Source of the DNA: Williamwhitmania sp.
GTDB taxonomy: Bacteria; Bacteroidota; Bacteroidia; Bacteroidales; Williamwhitmaniaceae
Direction: 5' to 3'
DNA: 49,239 nucleotides
Assembly (NCBI GenBank): GCA_035529935.1
Contig: DATKVT010000034.1
Location: forward strand, 1 to 49,239
A program made the position numbers and the translations under genes. Of the stretch, positions 1-7,286 are shown in pieces. Position 1 is the stretch's first letter; every line of letters begins with the position of its first letter. Under the pieces are notes generated by a model, which saw only the letters and a list, made by a program, of their open reading frames with translations, did not search any database and had not been told where the DNA came from.

Positions 1-579
1 GAATACACCTTGCAGGACCACATAAATGACGTGTTGGGCATTATGGACTTTTACGATATAGAAAAAACGTATTTGCTTGGTGTTTCAATGGGAAGCTATA
101 TTGCACAAGGTGTTGCCATTGCTGCACCTGAAAGGATTGAAAAGCTGATATTAACTGTTCCAAAATCCAATGGACTTACTTCATCCTTGCAAATATTGTT
201 CAGCGAACACGCAGAAGAAATTAAGGGGAAGAATTTTCACGAAACTATTTTGACTTTACTGGGATATTTCGCTTACAACACTGAGATAATGCAACACCAT
301 CTTGATGTTTTTGAAACAGATTTAACACCAGAACAATTTGCCGCTGCCAATAAGGCCATAACAAACTTTGATTTCAGGAAAGATTTACCAAGTATTACAG
401 CCCCAACACTTGTAGTGAGCGGAAAGTATGACGGTTTAAATCCTCCGAAAGACGGACAAGAAATCGCCTCGATAATTCCCACTGCAACGTTTGCAGAAAT
501 GCAATTTTCGGGACACGCGCCAATGTATGAAGAAACAGAAAGGTATTTAAAACTTGTAGAGGACTTTTTATTCAATTGA
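1..579 (+). CDS. alpha/beta hydrolase, C-terminal part (cut by window edge)
   Basis: The reading frame is open from the first base, so the gene starts before the window; the TTG at base 10 is an internal Leu codon and not a convincing start. The visible protein has the nucleophile elbow GVSMGS (Ser in G-x-S-x-G), a likely acid Asp in SGKYDGLNPP and the catalytic His in SGHAPMYEE near the end, in the order expected for alpha/beta hydrolases. Short-chain esterase, lipase or haloperoxidase-like hydrolase activity is possible; the substrate cannot be told. It is followed at 79 bases by a YCII-like gene and then an SDR gene on the same strand. Confidence 0.85.
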   Translation, partial: EYTLQDHINDVLGIMDFYDIEKTYLLGVSMGSYIAQGVAIAAPERIEKLILTVPKSNGLTSSLQILFSEHAEEIKGKNFHETILTLLGYFAYNTEIMQHHLDVFETDLTPEQFAAANKAITNFDFRKDLPSITAPTLVVSGKYDGLNPPKDGQEIASIIPTATFAEMQFSGHAPMYEETERYLKLVEDFLFN

Positions 580-657
580 GTAACAGGCGGACAAGAAACA
601 GAACTTAACAGGCTCTTTTTTACGATTTTACTACACTACAAACACTGGAGGTAAATT

Positions 658-960
658 ATGAAAGAAAATAAATATTACACGTTAGAAGGTTCGTTCGTGA
701 AAAATCTTCCGGAACAAAAAGAAATGGAAGAAGCTATTGAGGCTCATCTTGAATATCTGAATATAGGGTTTAAAGATGGATCCGTTCTTGTTTCAGGTCC
801 CAAAGTTGGTGTTGGAGGTGGAATTATCATAGTAAAATGTGACGATATAGAGAAATTTTGTAATGATGACCCTTTGGTAAAAGCAGGCATTCAAGAGTAT
901 CGAATTACGGAATTTAAGCTTCATAAATGCCAAGATTTTCTGACTGGCTGGTTTAAGTAA
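658..960 (+). CDS. YCII-related domain protein
   Basis: A 100-residue single-domain protein. The middle and end (HLEYLNIGFKDG, VSGPKVGVGGGIIIVK, then DDPLVKAGIQEYRITEF) have the pattern of the YCII family: a small ferredoxin-like fold with a His near the start, a Gly-rich strand and a DDP turn. Biochemical roles in this family are mostly unknown; some members are dehydrochlorinase-like or dimeric stress proteins. A clear Shine-Dalgarno GGAGG lies 7 bases before the ATG, which supports the start. The downstream SDR gene begins 20 bases after the stop, so the two are probably co-transcribed. Confidence 0.7.
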   Translation: MKENKYYTLEGSFVKNLPEQKEMEEAIEAHLEYLNIGFKDGSVLVSGPKVGVGGGIIIVKCDDIEKFCNDDPLVKAGIQEYRITEFKLHKCQDFLTGWFK

Positions 961-979
961 CGTTGAAAATCTATTACTC

Positions 980-1699
980 GTGGATAAAGATAAAATAGCT
1001 CTGGTTACAGGAGCAAATAAGGGTATCGGTTTTGAAACATCAAGACAATTGGGGAAATTAGGCTATAAAGTGCTTCTTGGAATAAGGGATAAAGAACGAG
1101 GCCAAAAAGCAGTGGATGCTTTAAAAGAAGAGGGTATTGATGCTCAATTAATAGTGCTTGATGTTACAAGCCAGAATACCATTGATAACGCAGTCAAATT
1201 CATTGAGAAAGAGTATGGACACCTCGATATTCTTATTAACAATGCGGGTGTCTTTCTCGAAAAAGGGGTATTGCCAAGCCAGCTTAAGCTCACAACTTTA
1301 AGAGAAACTTTCGAGGTTAATTTTTTCGGCGCTTTCGCCATGATTACCGCAATGCTTCCTTTACTAAAGAAATCTACTGGAGGTAGGATTGTCAATGTTT
1401 CGAGCGGACAAGGTTCGCTAACAAGAAGCAGCGGTCCAGACTCCACCAGAATACAGCTCGCCTACAACAGCTCAAAGGCTGCTCTTAATGCGTTAACCAT
1501 TCAATTCGCAAAAGAACTAAAGAATACTCCCATAAAAATTAATGCTGCTGCACCAGGCTACACCATTACGGATATGAATGAGGGCAAAGGTCAAAGAACA
1601 GTGCAGCAGGCCTCCCAGATTATTGTTAAGCTGGCCATGTTAGATGAAACCGGCACAAGTGGCGGATATTTTGAAGACGCTGGAGAAATTCCGTGGTAG
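980..1699 (+). CDS. short-chain dehydrogenase/reductase (SDR)
   Basis: A classical SDR of 239 residues, full length for the family. The cofactor motif TGANKGIG lies at residues 11-18, NNAG near residue 87, the catalytic Ser in VNVSSGQG, and the YxxxK pair in YNSSK. The arginine after the second strand (GIRDKERG) suggests NADPH preference. It presumably reduces a small carbonyl compound; the N-terminal sequence resembles the carbonyl reductase-like subgroup. The start is GTG at 980, because no ATG lies between the upstream stop and the Rossmann motif. The gene ends in TAG. Confidence 0.9.
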   Translation: MDKDKIALVTGANKGIGFETSRQLGKLGYKVLLGIRDKERGQKAVDALKEEGIDAQLIVLDVTSQNTIDNAVKFIEKEYGHLDILINNAGVFLEKGVLPSQLKLTTLRETFEVNFFGAFAMITAMLPLLKKSTGGRIVNVSSGQGSLTRSSGPDSTRIQLAYNSSKAALNALTIQFAKELKNTPIKINAAAPGYTITDMNEGKGQRTVQQASQIIVKLAMLDETGTSGGYFEDAGEIPW

Positions 1700-2065
1700 T
1701 CATCATAATATTTCTACTGTTTTACAGCGTTAAGATATGCCTAATCGGTTGATATAACACAACACGCAATCGAGCAGATTGCCCCGCCAGCTGAGCAAAC
1801 AGGTCCCCTCCCCCAACTCCTCCAAACCACTGCTCAGGCCAGCAAGGATAAAGCCATATGGCTGAATCGTAGCCTAAAAAAGATTGATTCCCAATCCAAC
1901 CATTTACAAATTACATTGTTGATTTGGGTATTATACAGTTAAATCCGTACAATACATACCAATATGGGTGTGTATATACAGTTTTTTCGTATATACAGGT
2001 TAGTTAGTGGGCATTGTAAAACCGACCAGTATAAATAAACTGGCACAAGAAAATAGATTTCAACA
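1700..2065. other. intergenic stretch with GTATATACAG direct repeats
   Basis: No credible gene is present. Around 1770-1800 there is a GC-richer patch (GAGCAG..CCCCGCCAGCTGAGC) resembling the hairpin element at 4575-4615, probably copies of the same degenerate dispersed repeat. Closer to the downstream gene, GTATATACAG occurs twice (1972-1981 and 1989-1998), 17 bases apart. Each copy contains the 8-base palindrome GTATATAC, so this could be an operator or promoter of the arr-like gene; that is inference. No TAnnTTTG promoter was found. Confidence 0.35.
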
Positions 2066-2515
2066 ATGGAATACAATAACAAAAACGGACTGAATCAAAG
2101 TAGGCAAGGTGCCTCACCTTTTGCTCAAACATATTTCCACGGGACAAAGGCAGACTTAAAAGTTGGTGCGCTTGTCGAAATTGGATACAACTCAAACTTT
2201 GGCCAAAGAAAAAATGCTAAATATATTTTCCTAACAGCGACATTAGATGCCGCAATCTGGGGAGCCGAACTTGCTATTGGAGAAGGACGAGAAAGAATTT
2301 ATTTAGTTGAGCCAACCGGACAAATAGAGGACGACCCTGATTTGACGGATAAAAAATTTCCTAGCAACCCCTCAAAGTCATTTCGTTCGACACATCCATT
2401 TAGAGTTGTTGGAGAAGTAACTATTTGGCAGGGACACTTACCTGAACAAGTTAAACTAATGAAAGATAACATTGAACGAGCAAGACAACTCGGTATTAAT
2501 TCACTTAACGACTAA
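2066..2515 (+). CDS. arr: NAD+-rifampin ADP-ribosyltransferase (Arr)
   Basis: The protein (149 residues, slightly longer at the N-terminus than typical ~140-residue Arr) matches the family along its whole length from memory: YFHGTKADLKVGALVEIGYNSN, KYIFLTATLDAAIWGAELA, GRERIYLVEPTGQIEDDP, LTDKKFPSNP and FRVVGEVTIWQGH. The HGT motif at the NAD site and the downstream Tyr and Asp are kept. Arr enzymes transfer ADP-ribose from NAD+ to the C23 hydroxyl of rifamycins and inactivate them. It stands with an SRPBCC and a DHFR-like gene, all single small genes on one strand, suggesting an accessory resistance/stress island. Arr is often mobile, but no integron attC site was recognised here. Confidence 0.93.
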   Translation: MEYNNKNGLNQSRQGASPFAQTYFHGTKADLKVGALVEIGYNSNFGQRKNAKYIFLTATLDAAIWGAELAIGEGRERIYLVEPTGQIEDDPDLTDKKFPSNPSKSFRSTHPFRVVGEVTIWQGHLPEQVKLMKDNIERARQLGINSLND

Positions 2516-2527
2516 AAAACAATCAGT

Positions 2528-2941
2528 ATGACAGATAACAAAATAGCAATTAATGTAACTGTTTTGGCAGACAGTAAAAAGGTTTGGGACTACTACACGT
2601 TACCTAAACACATAACAAAATGGAATTTTGCCGACCCAAGTTGGCATTGCCCAACAGCATCAAACGACTTAAGAATCGGGGGACATTATGTAGCAAGAAT
2701 GGAAGCCAAAGACGGAAGTTTTGGTTTTGACTTTGACGCCGTCTATACAAAAATTCAAAAAAATGAAAGTTTTACCTATGAATTTGGTGGTCGACAAGCA
2801 ACAGTTAAGTTTAAAGAAGAAAACGGTTTGACAGAAGTTATTGTGATATTTGATCCTGAAACAGAAAATTCAATTGAGATGCAGAAAAATGGTTGGCAGG
2901 CGATACTAAACAACTTCAAAAAATATGTTGAAACTAACTGA
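2528..2941 (+). CDS. SRPBCC / AHSA1-like ligand-binding protein
   Basis: A 137-residue START-like protein. The N-terminus (INVTVLADSKKVWDYYTLPKHITKWNFADPSW) has the usual opening strand, helix and W-P turn of the SRPBCC superfamily. GGHYVARMEAKDG and FDFDAVYTKI give the central sheet, and the C-terminal helix NGWQAILNNFKKYVE closes the cavity. The AHSA1 subgroup binds hydrophobic ligands or, in eukaryotes, Hsp90; bacterial members have no fixed function. It starts 13 bases after the arr-like gene and is likely co-transcribed with it. Confidence 0.85.
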   Translation: MTDNKIAINVTVLADSKKVWDYYTLPKHITKWNFADPSWHCPTASNDLRIGGHYVARMEAKDGSFGFDFDAVYTKIQKNESFTYEFGGRQATVKFKEENGLTEVIVIFDPETENSIEMQKNGWQAILNNFKKYVETN

Positions 2942-3026
2942 TGAACAAAAACAACGACCCAACGAAAATGGAAGTTTGAATTTTTACAAACAGTAGATCG
3001 ACAAACTTAACAACAGGGAACGAAGT

Positions 3027-3578
3027 ATGAGAAAAGTAATTGCAGCAATAAATATGACACTTGACGGGTTTTGCGACCATACGGCCGGAATACCTGATGA
3101 GGAAATACATCAACATTACACAGAGCTACTAGGCCAGGGAGACGTAATTCTATATGGTAGAACAACGTACCAACTTATGGAGTTTTGGCGAACACTTTTA
3201 GAAAACCCTTCAGAAGAAAAATCTATGAATGACTTTGCTCTGGCTATTGACAAGATTCCCAAAATTGTTTTTTCCCATACGCTGAACAATGTTGAATGGA
3301 AAAGTGCAACAGTAGCAAAGCGTGATTTAAATGAGGAAGTTTTAGGACTTAGGCAACAACCGGGTAAAGATATTCTTGTTGGTAGCCGCAGCTTAATTAT
3401 ACAGCTAATGAAGCTAAACTTGATTGATGAACTCCAACTTTGCATCTATCCGGTTGTTGAGGGAAACGGTTTGCCACTATTTGAAAACATATACGACAGG
3501 ACAATTTTTAAACTCGTTAAGAGTAAAACCTTTAACGGTGGAGCGGTAATTCTGTATTATCTGCCGAGAAACAAATGA
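3027..3578 (+). CDS. dihydrofolate reductase-like (RibD C-terminal domain) protein
   Basis: A 183-residue protein opening with MRKVIAAINMTLDGF, the first strand of the RibD C-terminal/DHFR-like fold. DVILYGRTTYQLM (NADPH-binding GRxTY) and GKDILVGSRSLIIQLMKLNLIDELQLCIYPVVEGNGLPLF, with the family G-S-x-x-L and P-V-x-x-G-x-x-L-F pattern, confirm the family. The stand-alone type, common in soil and gut bacteria, is usually of unknown substrate; it is not a complete riboflavin deaminase-reductase because the deaminase domain is missing. Confidence 0.9.
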   Translation: MRKVIAAINMTLDGFCDHTAGIPDEEIHQHYTELLGQGDVILYGRTTYQLMEFWRTLLENPSEEKSMNDFALAIDKIPKIVFSHTLNNVEWKSATVAKRDLNEEVLGLRQQPGKDILVGSRSLIIQLMKLNLIDELQLCIYPVVEGNGLPLFENIYDRTIFKLVKSKTFNGGAVILYYLPRNK

Positions 3579-3708
3579 CAAAGAAAAATCAACACCCCGA
3601 CAGTACCCCAAGATAAACACATCACAAATAAACCCCACCTTCCTATTCGGAGATATACGCTCAAAAATAAATCGCATACAATCAACGATTTATCGTAAAT
3701 TCTTTGCA

Positions 3709-3732
3709 ATATCAAAAAATATTTTTTGATAT
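3709..3732. promoter_or_regulatory. perfect 24-bp palindrome, candidate operator
   Basis: Bases 3709-3720 (ATATCAAAAAAT) are followed directly by their exact reverse complement at 3721-3732. It lies 38 bases upstream of the -7 element of the DUF2975-XRE pair. A symmetrical site of this size fits binding by a small dimeric HTH protein such as the XRE regulator encoded in the same operon, but it could also be an AT-rich cruciform or the terminator of the upstream DHFR-like gene. Confidence 0.5.
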
Positions 3733-3746
3733 ACGACACATATTTA

Positions 3747-3777
3747 TTGTTTATCGATAATTTATTTTGTATTTTTG
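3747..3777 (+). promoter_or_regulatory. Bacteroidota-type promoter of the DUF2975-XRE operon
   Basis: TATTTTTG at 3770-3777 matches the -7 consensus TAnnTTTG, and TTG at 3747-3749 lies 20 bases upstream, the expected spacing for the -33 element. Transcription would start around 3784, about 20 bases before the ATG at 3804. Confidence 0.6.
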
Positions 3778-3803
3778 CGATATCATTTTAACTCATAAAA
3801 GCC

Positions 3804-4340
3804 ATGTCAAAAGGAAACAACCTCGTATTTAAAGCCTTGCACATTGTAGCTTGGCTAATTTTTGTCGGCTTGTGCATAGAAGCAGGTGGTCTGATTGTAA
3901 ACTTTGTTTATAGTGTATTTAAGCCTGAAATTGTGGCTAAGCTGTATCAAAAGCTTGATTTGAGTGGTATGTATCAACAAAGCAAATGGGCTTACTATGG
4001 TATGTATAGTTTTGCAATATCCATTTCCGTATTAAAGGCAATGCTTTTCTATATTGTAATAGAATTACTATACAAATTAGATTTGGCAAAGCCATTTAGC
4101 AGTTTTGCAGCCAAAAAAATTAAGCAAATCAGCTACTATACTTTCTCCATAGGAATTTTAAGTTTCATAGCAAGAGAAACGGCAAAAAATTTGTCACATC
4201 ACGGTTATGAAATAGACAAGCTCAGTCAGTTTTGGGTAGATAGTCAAGCATTTATTTTGATGGCTGCTGTAATCTATATTATTGCAACCATTTTCAAAAA
4301 AGGAGTAGATATTCAAAACGAAAACGATTTAACAGTATAA
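3804..4340 (+). CDS. DUF2975 family membrane protein
   Basis: A 178-residue integral membrane protein with four predicted hydrophobic helices: about residues 8-32 (HIVAWLIFVGLCIEAGGL), 66-92, 110-124 and 142-162. The arrangement, with an amphipathic loop before helix 3 and basic ends, fits DUF2975. Members of this family are typically encoded together with a YozG-type XRE regulator, as here, where the next gene starts 3 bases after the stop. The pair probably forms a membrane protein-transcription factor module, but no ligand or signal is known. Confidence 0.75.
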   Translation: MSKGNNLVFKALHIVAWLIFVGLCIEAGGLIVNFVYSVFKPEIVAKLYQKLDLSGMYQQSKWAYYGMYSFAISISVLKAMLFYIVIELLYKLDLAKPFSSFAAKKIKQISYYTFSIGILSFIARETAKNLSHHGYEIDKLSQFWVDSQAFILMAAVIYIIATIFKKGVDIQNENDLTV

Positions 4341-4343
4341 GCT

Positions 4344-4571
4344 ATGCCAATCATAGTAAACCTAGATGTAATGATGGCAAAGCGAAAAATGTCGCTTAAT
4401 GAGCTATCTGATAAAGTTGGATTGACTTTATCGAACCTTTCAATATTAAAGACAGGAAAAGCAAAGGCAATTAGATTTAGCACCTTGGAGGCAATTTGTA
4501 ATGTATTAGAATGCCAACCCGGTGACATTTTAGAATATGCTAATGACGAACAAAAAACAACGACCCGCTAA
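4344..4571 (+). CDS. small XRE-family HTH regulator (YozG-like)
   Basis: A 75-residue protein that is almost entirely one helix-turn-helix domain: MAKRKMSLNELSDKVGLTLSNLSILKTGKAKAIRFSTLEAICNVLECQPGDILEY. The recognition helix is around LSNLSILKTGK, and CQPGDILEY is the hallmark end of the Cro/CI-type YozG group. The preceding DUF2975 gene is its usual partner. It probably represses its own operon, perhaps through the palindrome at 3709-3732. There is only a 3-base gap from the upstream stop, so it is co-translated. Confidence 0.88.
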   Translation: MPIIVNLDVMMAKRKMSLNELSDKVGLTLSNLSILKTGKAKAIRFSTLEAICNVLECQPGDILEYANDEQKTTTR

Positions 4572-4583
4572 CTGAGCAGGTTA

Positions 4584-4606
4584 CCCTGCCAGCTAAGCTG
4601 GCGGGG
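4584..4606. repeat. GC-rich hairpin, degenerate dispersed repeat
   Basis: A 10-bp stem (CCCTGCCAGC pairing with GCTGGCGGGG, one G-T pair) with a TAA loop lies just after the XRE gene. No T-run follows, so it is a poor intrinsic terminator on the + strand. The surrounding bases (GAGCAGGTTACCCTGCCAGC) resemble those near 1772-1796, which suggests a shared small repeat. Confidence 0.4.
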
Positions 4607-4792
4607 AGAGCTCCCCCAAATTTCTACAACACACCATTCTCTAATGTTCCAGTTGCAGCTACCAATGGTTGGCCTATGTGAGGCCGTGGGTTGGGAGAAG
4701 CCCAGAACTGTTCCGGACATGAGTTCAAGATAGCAGCCAAGGCAAAAAGTCGTGCTTTTAATTCAATAGTAACTGCCAACAATGTATGAATG

Positions 4793-4833
4793 AAAAAAGC
4801 ACCAAAAAGGCCTTATTTGAACCCTTTTGGTGC
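4793..4833 (-). terminator. intrinsic terminator of the antiporter gene
   Basis: Read on the minus strand, GCACCAAAAGGG (4833-4822) pairs with CCTTTTTGGTGC (4810-4799), one mismatch, and is followed by TTTTTTC. It lies 26 bases beyond the stop codon of the minus-strand antiporter gene. Confidence 0.8.
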
Positions 4834-4858
4834 CTGTAATTACCAGTATACGATACGG

Positions 4859-6130
4859 TTACTTTTTGTGGCTTAACAATTTCTTTGTAAGAGGTTTTAC
4901 CCAAAGTGTTTCGGCCAATACGGAAATCAAAACGGTCATGATGGTAGCCGAGAGAATAACTTGGCCCCAATCAATCAGTATCTGATTATGATTCATAAAA
5001 CCGATGGCTAGGGGAACTCCCGCCAATGCAGCAGGAACAACACCCCGGGGCCCTTCAAGAGATATAAAGAGATACTCTTTGAATGTCCATTTTTTCAATG
5101 GAAGAATGGCTAAAGAGGCAATGGGGCGGGCAATAAAAACAACCCCCAGAGCAATTAAAACTCCTTTTACTAGTGTCTCATTGAGAATGGAGATGTTAAC
5201 GGTGGCACCGAACAAAATAAAGATGAATACGCTGGCCATATCGGAGATGATTTCGTTAAAGTGCATCTCCTCCTTCACAAACTTATTGAACCCTGCGTGT
5301 TCGTTCCATCTTTTAAACACAAGGGCATGGTTTCCAAAAACAATACCAATGACCGTGGCAACCAAATAACCCGATGTTTGGGCTGCTTCACCAATAAGAA
5401 AGCCTCCAAATGCAATGGCTACACCGAAGATTTGGGGGAAAAGTCCCGGTTTCAACCAACGGATGGTCCAGTAACCGAAAGCCCCTAAGCCAAGGCCCAG
5501 TGCCACAGCAGAAATCATCACGTAAAGGAAGTATATGGCTCCAGCTGGGTAAATAGTCGTAAAATGTGCAATCTTCTCAATGAGATGTGCCTGATCGGCA
5601 TGGGGAGCAACCATGGCAATGGCCAGTGTACTCAATACGATGCCCAACGGATCATTGAAAATGGATTCCGTAACAATAACGGTTTTGATGTTCTCGTCGA
5701 CCTTGTTTTGTTTAAAAAGTGGAATCAACGTAGCGGGGTCGGTTGCCGAAACAATGGTTCCGAAAAGGAAACCGGCGGCTAATGGTAGATTGAACAGATA
5801 GGAAAACAGGAACCCACTAATTGCAGCTGTTAAAAGTAAGCCTATTGTATCCAGTATCCCAATGGTAGCCAAGTGCTTTTTAATTATGGTCCATTTCAAA
5901 TTATGACCCTCGGTATACAATATGAGTACTAGTCCTAAAACACGGGCATAGTTAAAAATGGTGTGTCCCTGGTTGTTGGGAATAAGACCAAACACAGGCC
6001 CGAATAGGAACCCCAGAACAATGAGTATTGGAATGGAGGAGATGTGTGCTTTTTCACTCAGCAAAAAAGCAAAAAATCCCAGTGTCAATACGGCAAGAAT
6101 GGTTAAGTCAATAAGCTCTGAATGCGACAT
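4859..6130 (-). CDS. CPA1-type cation:proton antiporter
   Basis: A 423-residue polytopic protein with about 12 hydrophobic helices and almost no soluble tail. The CPA1 signatures are present: SATDPATLIPLF in the discontinuous helix and ESIFNDPLGIVL carrying the ND pair of electroneutral Na+(K+)/H+ exchangers. LYTEGHNLKW and GPRGVVPAALAGVPLA fit the NhaP/NHE layout. It should exchange Na+ or K+ for H+ in the inner membrane and help control pH and salt. There is no C-terminal TrkA/RCK domain. It is transcribed alone, with its own terminator downstream and a probable promoter about 90 bases upstream. Confidence 0.9.
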   Translation of the reverse strand: MSHSELIDLTILAVLTLGFFAFLLSEKAHISSIPILIVLGFLFGPVFGLIPNNQGHTIFNYARVLGLVLILYTEGHNLKWTIIKKHLATIGILDTIGLLLTAAISGFLFSYLFNLPLAAGFLFGTIVSATDPATLIPLFKQNKVDENIKTVIVTESIFNDPLGIVLSTLAIAMVAPHADQAHLIEKIAHFTTIYPAGAIYFLYVMISAVALGLGLGAFGYWTIRWLKPGLFPQIFGVAIAFGGFLIGEAAQTSGYLVATVIGIVFGNHALVFKRWNEHAGFNKFVKEEMHFNEIISDMASVFIFILFGATVNISILNETLVKGVLIALGVVFIARPIASLAILPLKKWTFKEYLFISLEGPRGVVPAALAGVPLAIGFMNHNQILIDWGQVILSATIMTVLISVLAETLWVKPLTKKLLSHKK

Positions 6131-6220
6131 TTTTTGGTATTTTATTTTGGTTTAAGCAATCGTAGGAACCGGTCTACCCGGGTATTCACTATCAACTGTT
6201 AACTTCCGAAAGTCAGGGCA

Positions 6221-6228
6221 CAAATATA
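6221..6228 (-). promoter_or_regulatory. possible -7 element for the antiporter gene
   Basis: The minus strand reads TATATTTG here, matching TAnnTTTG, about 90 bases upstream of the antiporter start codon. No good -33 TTG is visible at the normal distance, so the call is tentative. Confidence 0.35.
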
Positions 6229-6388
6229 AAAAAGCACCTAGATTACCTCTAAGTAAGATTGTTATTTTCAGCTAAAAATGCTTTTAAGCACAGCATACTT
6301 TAAACATACCGGCTGGTCAGGGCATGCTGTCCGACAGGAAACCGACCACAATCTAATGGAAAGCAAACCGCTGACCATTAAACAATAA

Positions 6389-6419
6389 TTGCCTTTTGAT
6401 CGATTATTCTTTAACTTTG
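6389..6419 (+). promoter_or_regulatory. promoter of the toxin-antitoxin pair
   Basis: TAACTTTG at 6412-6419 is a perfect TAnnTTTG -7 element, and TTG at 6389-6391 sits 20 bases upstream. The start of transcription would be near 6426, downstream of the ATG at 6396. That rules out the longer reading of the antitoxin gene and supports the ATG at 6435. Confidence 0.6.
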
Positions 6420-6434
6420 CAGAAAAGGTTTGAC

Positions 6435-6656
6435 ATGGATATTCAAGCGGAAAAATTGGAACTTGTAAGGATGATACTGGACACTGATAATCCTAGCATC
6501 CTCACCTCCATTAAGCGGATATTCGCAACTTCCAAGAAAGTTGACTTTTGGGATAGCTTACCTCAATCCCAGAAAGACGAAATCTTACAAGGAATTGAAG
6601 AGATTGAAAATGGAGAAACAGTAGACTATAAGGAATTCATTAAGCACCATCGTTAA
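6435..6656 (+). CDS. antitoxin of a RelE/ParE-type module
   Basis: A 73-residue protein (MDIQAEKLELVRMILDTDNPSILTSIKRIF...) of a type found in Bacteroidota immediately before ParE-like toxins. The N-terminal part looks like a short helical DNA-binding or dimerisation domain. The C-terminal part (QSQKDEILQGIEEIENGETVDYKEFIKHHR), with conserved GIEEIENGE, is the likely toxin-neutralising segment. Its TAA overlaps the ATG of the toxin gene by one base (TAATG), implying coupled translation. An in-frame ATG at 6396 lies upstream of the predicted transcription start and was not used. Confidence 0.72.
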   Translation: MDIQAEKLELVRMILDTDNPSILTSIKRIFATSKKVDFWDSLPQSQKDEILQGIEEIENGETVDYKEFIKHHR

Positions 6657-6964
6657 TGAAAAGAGAAATAAGGCTCTCCAAGATTGCAATGCGAAAGTTT
6701 GATATTCTCCTTTACTACCTCGAAAAAGAATGGTCAAACAAAGTAAAGCATGAATTCATACTGAAGCTAGATAAATCGTTAAGTCAAATTCAAAAACTTC
6801 CGGACAGTTTCCCTGAATCGGAAATGATAAAAGGCTTAAGGAAATGTGTTGTAACCAAGTAGACAACCATTTTCTATAAATATTCTGAGACAACGATAGA
6901 TGTCGTTACAATTTTTGACAATCGTCAAAACCCTAAATCACTAAAAAAGGAAGAGCAAGATTAA
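6656..6964 (+). pseudogene. ParE/RelE-like toxin interrupted by an in-frame TAG
   Basis: The first 68 codons read as a ParE-like toxin (MKREIRLSKIAMRKFDILLYYLEKEW...LRKCVVTK) and stop at TAG 6860-6862. The same frame then continues with TTIFYKYSETTIDVVTIFDNRQNP and ends at TAA 6962-6964. These are exactly the last two strands and the DxRQNP motif expected for the family. Family members usually have Gln in KQT at the TAG position, so one CAG-to-TAG change explains the break. The truncated product lacks the catalytic C-terminal sheet and is probably inactive; the antitoxin remains intact. A sequencing error is the main alternative. Confidence 0.8.
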
Positions 6965-7286
6965 ACAGCTACCCTGCGAGATTCACACCAATCTACTTAC
7001 AGGTATGCTCAAGGCTTTTATGCTGGTGCTAACCGTTTTGTTATTTTAAAGAGCGTCCAATCCAACTTAGTTCATAACCAATTTTCATCACTGTTTACAG
7101 CACGTTGGCTTAAATTCGCCTACTATCGTCCTTTTGGTATTCCACTACAACTTTTTAAAAATCTAGCAATTAACACTTTTTACGGGAAGGATTACAAAAC
7201 AATGCGTAATTTTACCTTTCTAAAGTGTCATCTCTGGTTAAGAGGTCCTCTCTTCTTTTAAATTCTTACCATAAATAGGAAAACCT
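6965..7286. other. intergenic stretch, no gene recognised
   Basis: Nothing firm is seen. The frame that continues from the toxin stays open until 7261 but has no start codon before 7203 and gives a composition unlike a folded protein, so I do not call it. The region must hold the promoter of the UPF0182 gene, but no TAnnTTTG match was found. AGGAAAA shortly before 7287 may be its ribosome binding site. Confidence 0.3.

Noticed and set aside
1..3600. Run of small co-oriented genes including arr as an integron cassette array
   Set aside because: No attC-like pair of inverse core sites (RYYYAAC with matching GTTRRRY) was found in the gaps and no integrase is present.
5004..5801. Plus-strand frames inside the antiporter gene
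   Set aside because: They are antisense shadows of a clear membrane protein on the other strand.
6965..7261. Open frame of about 98 codons after the toxin
   Set aside because: No start codon before 7203, no recognisable motif and unlikely composition; probably chance.
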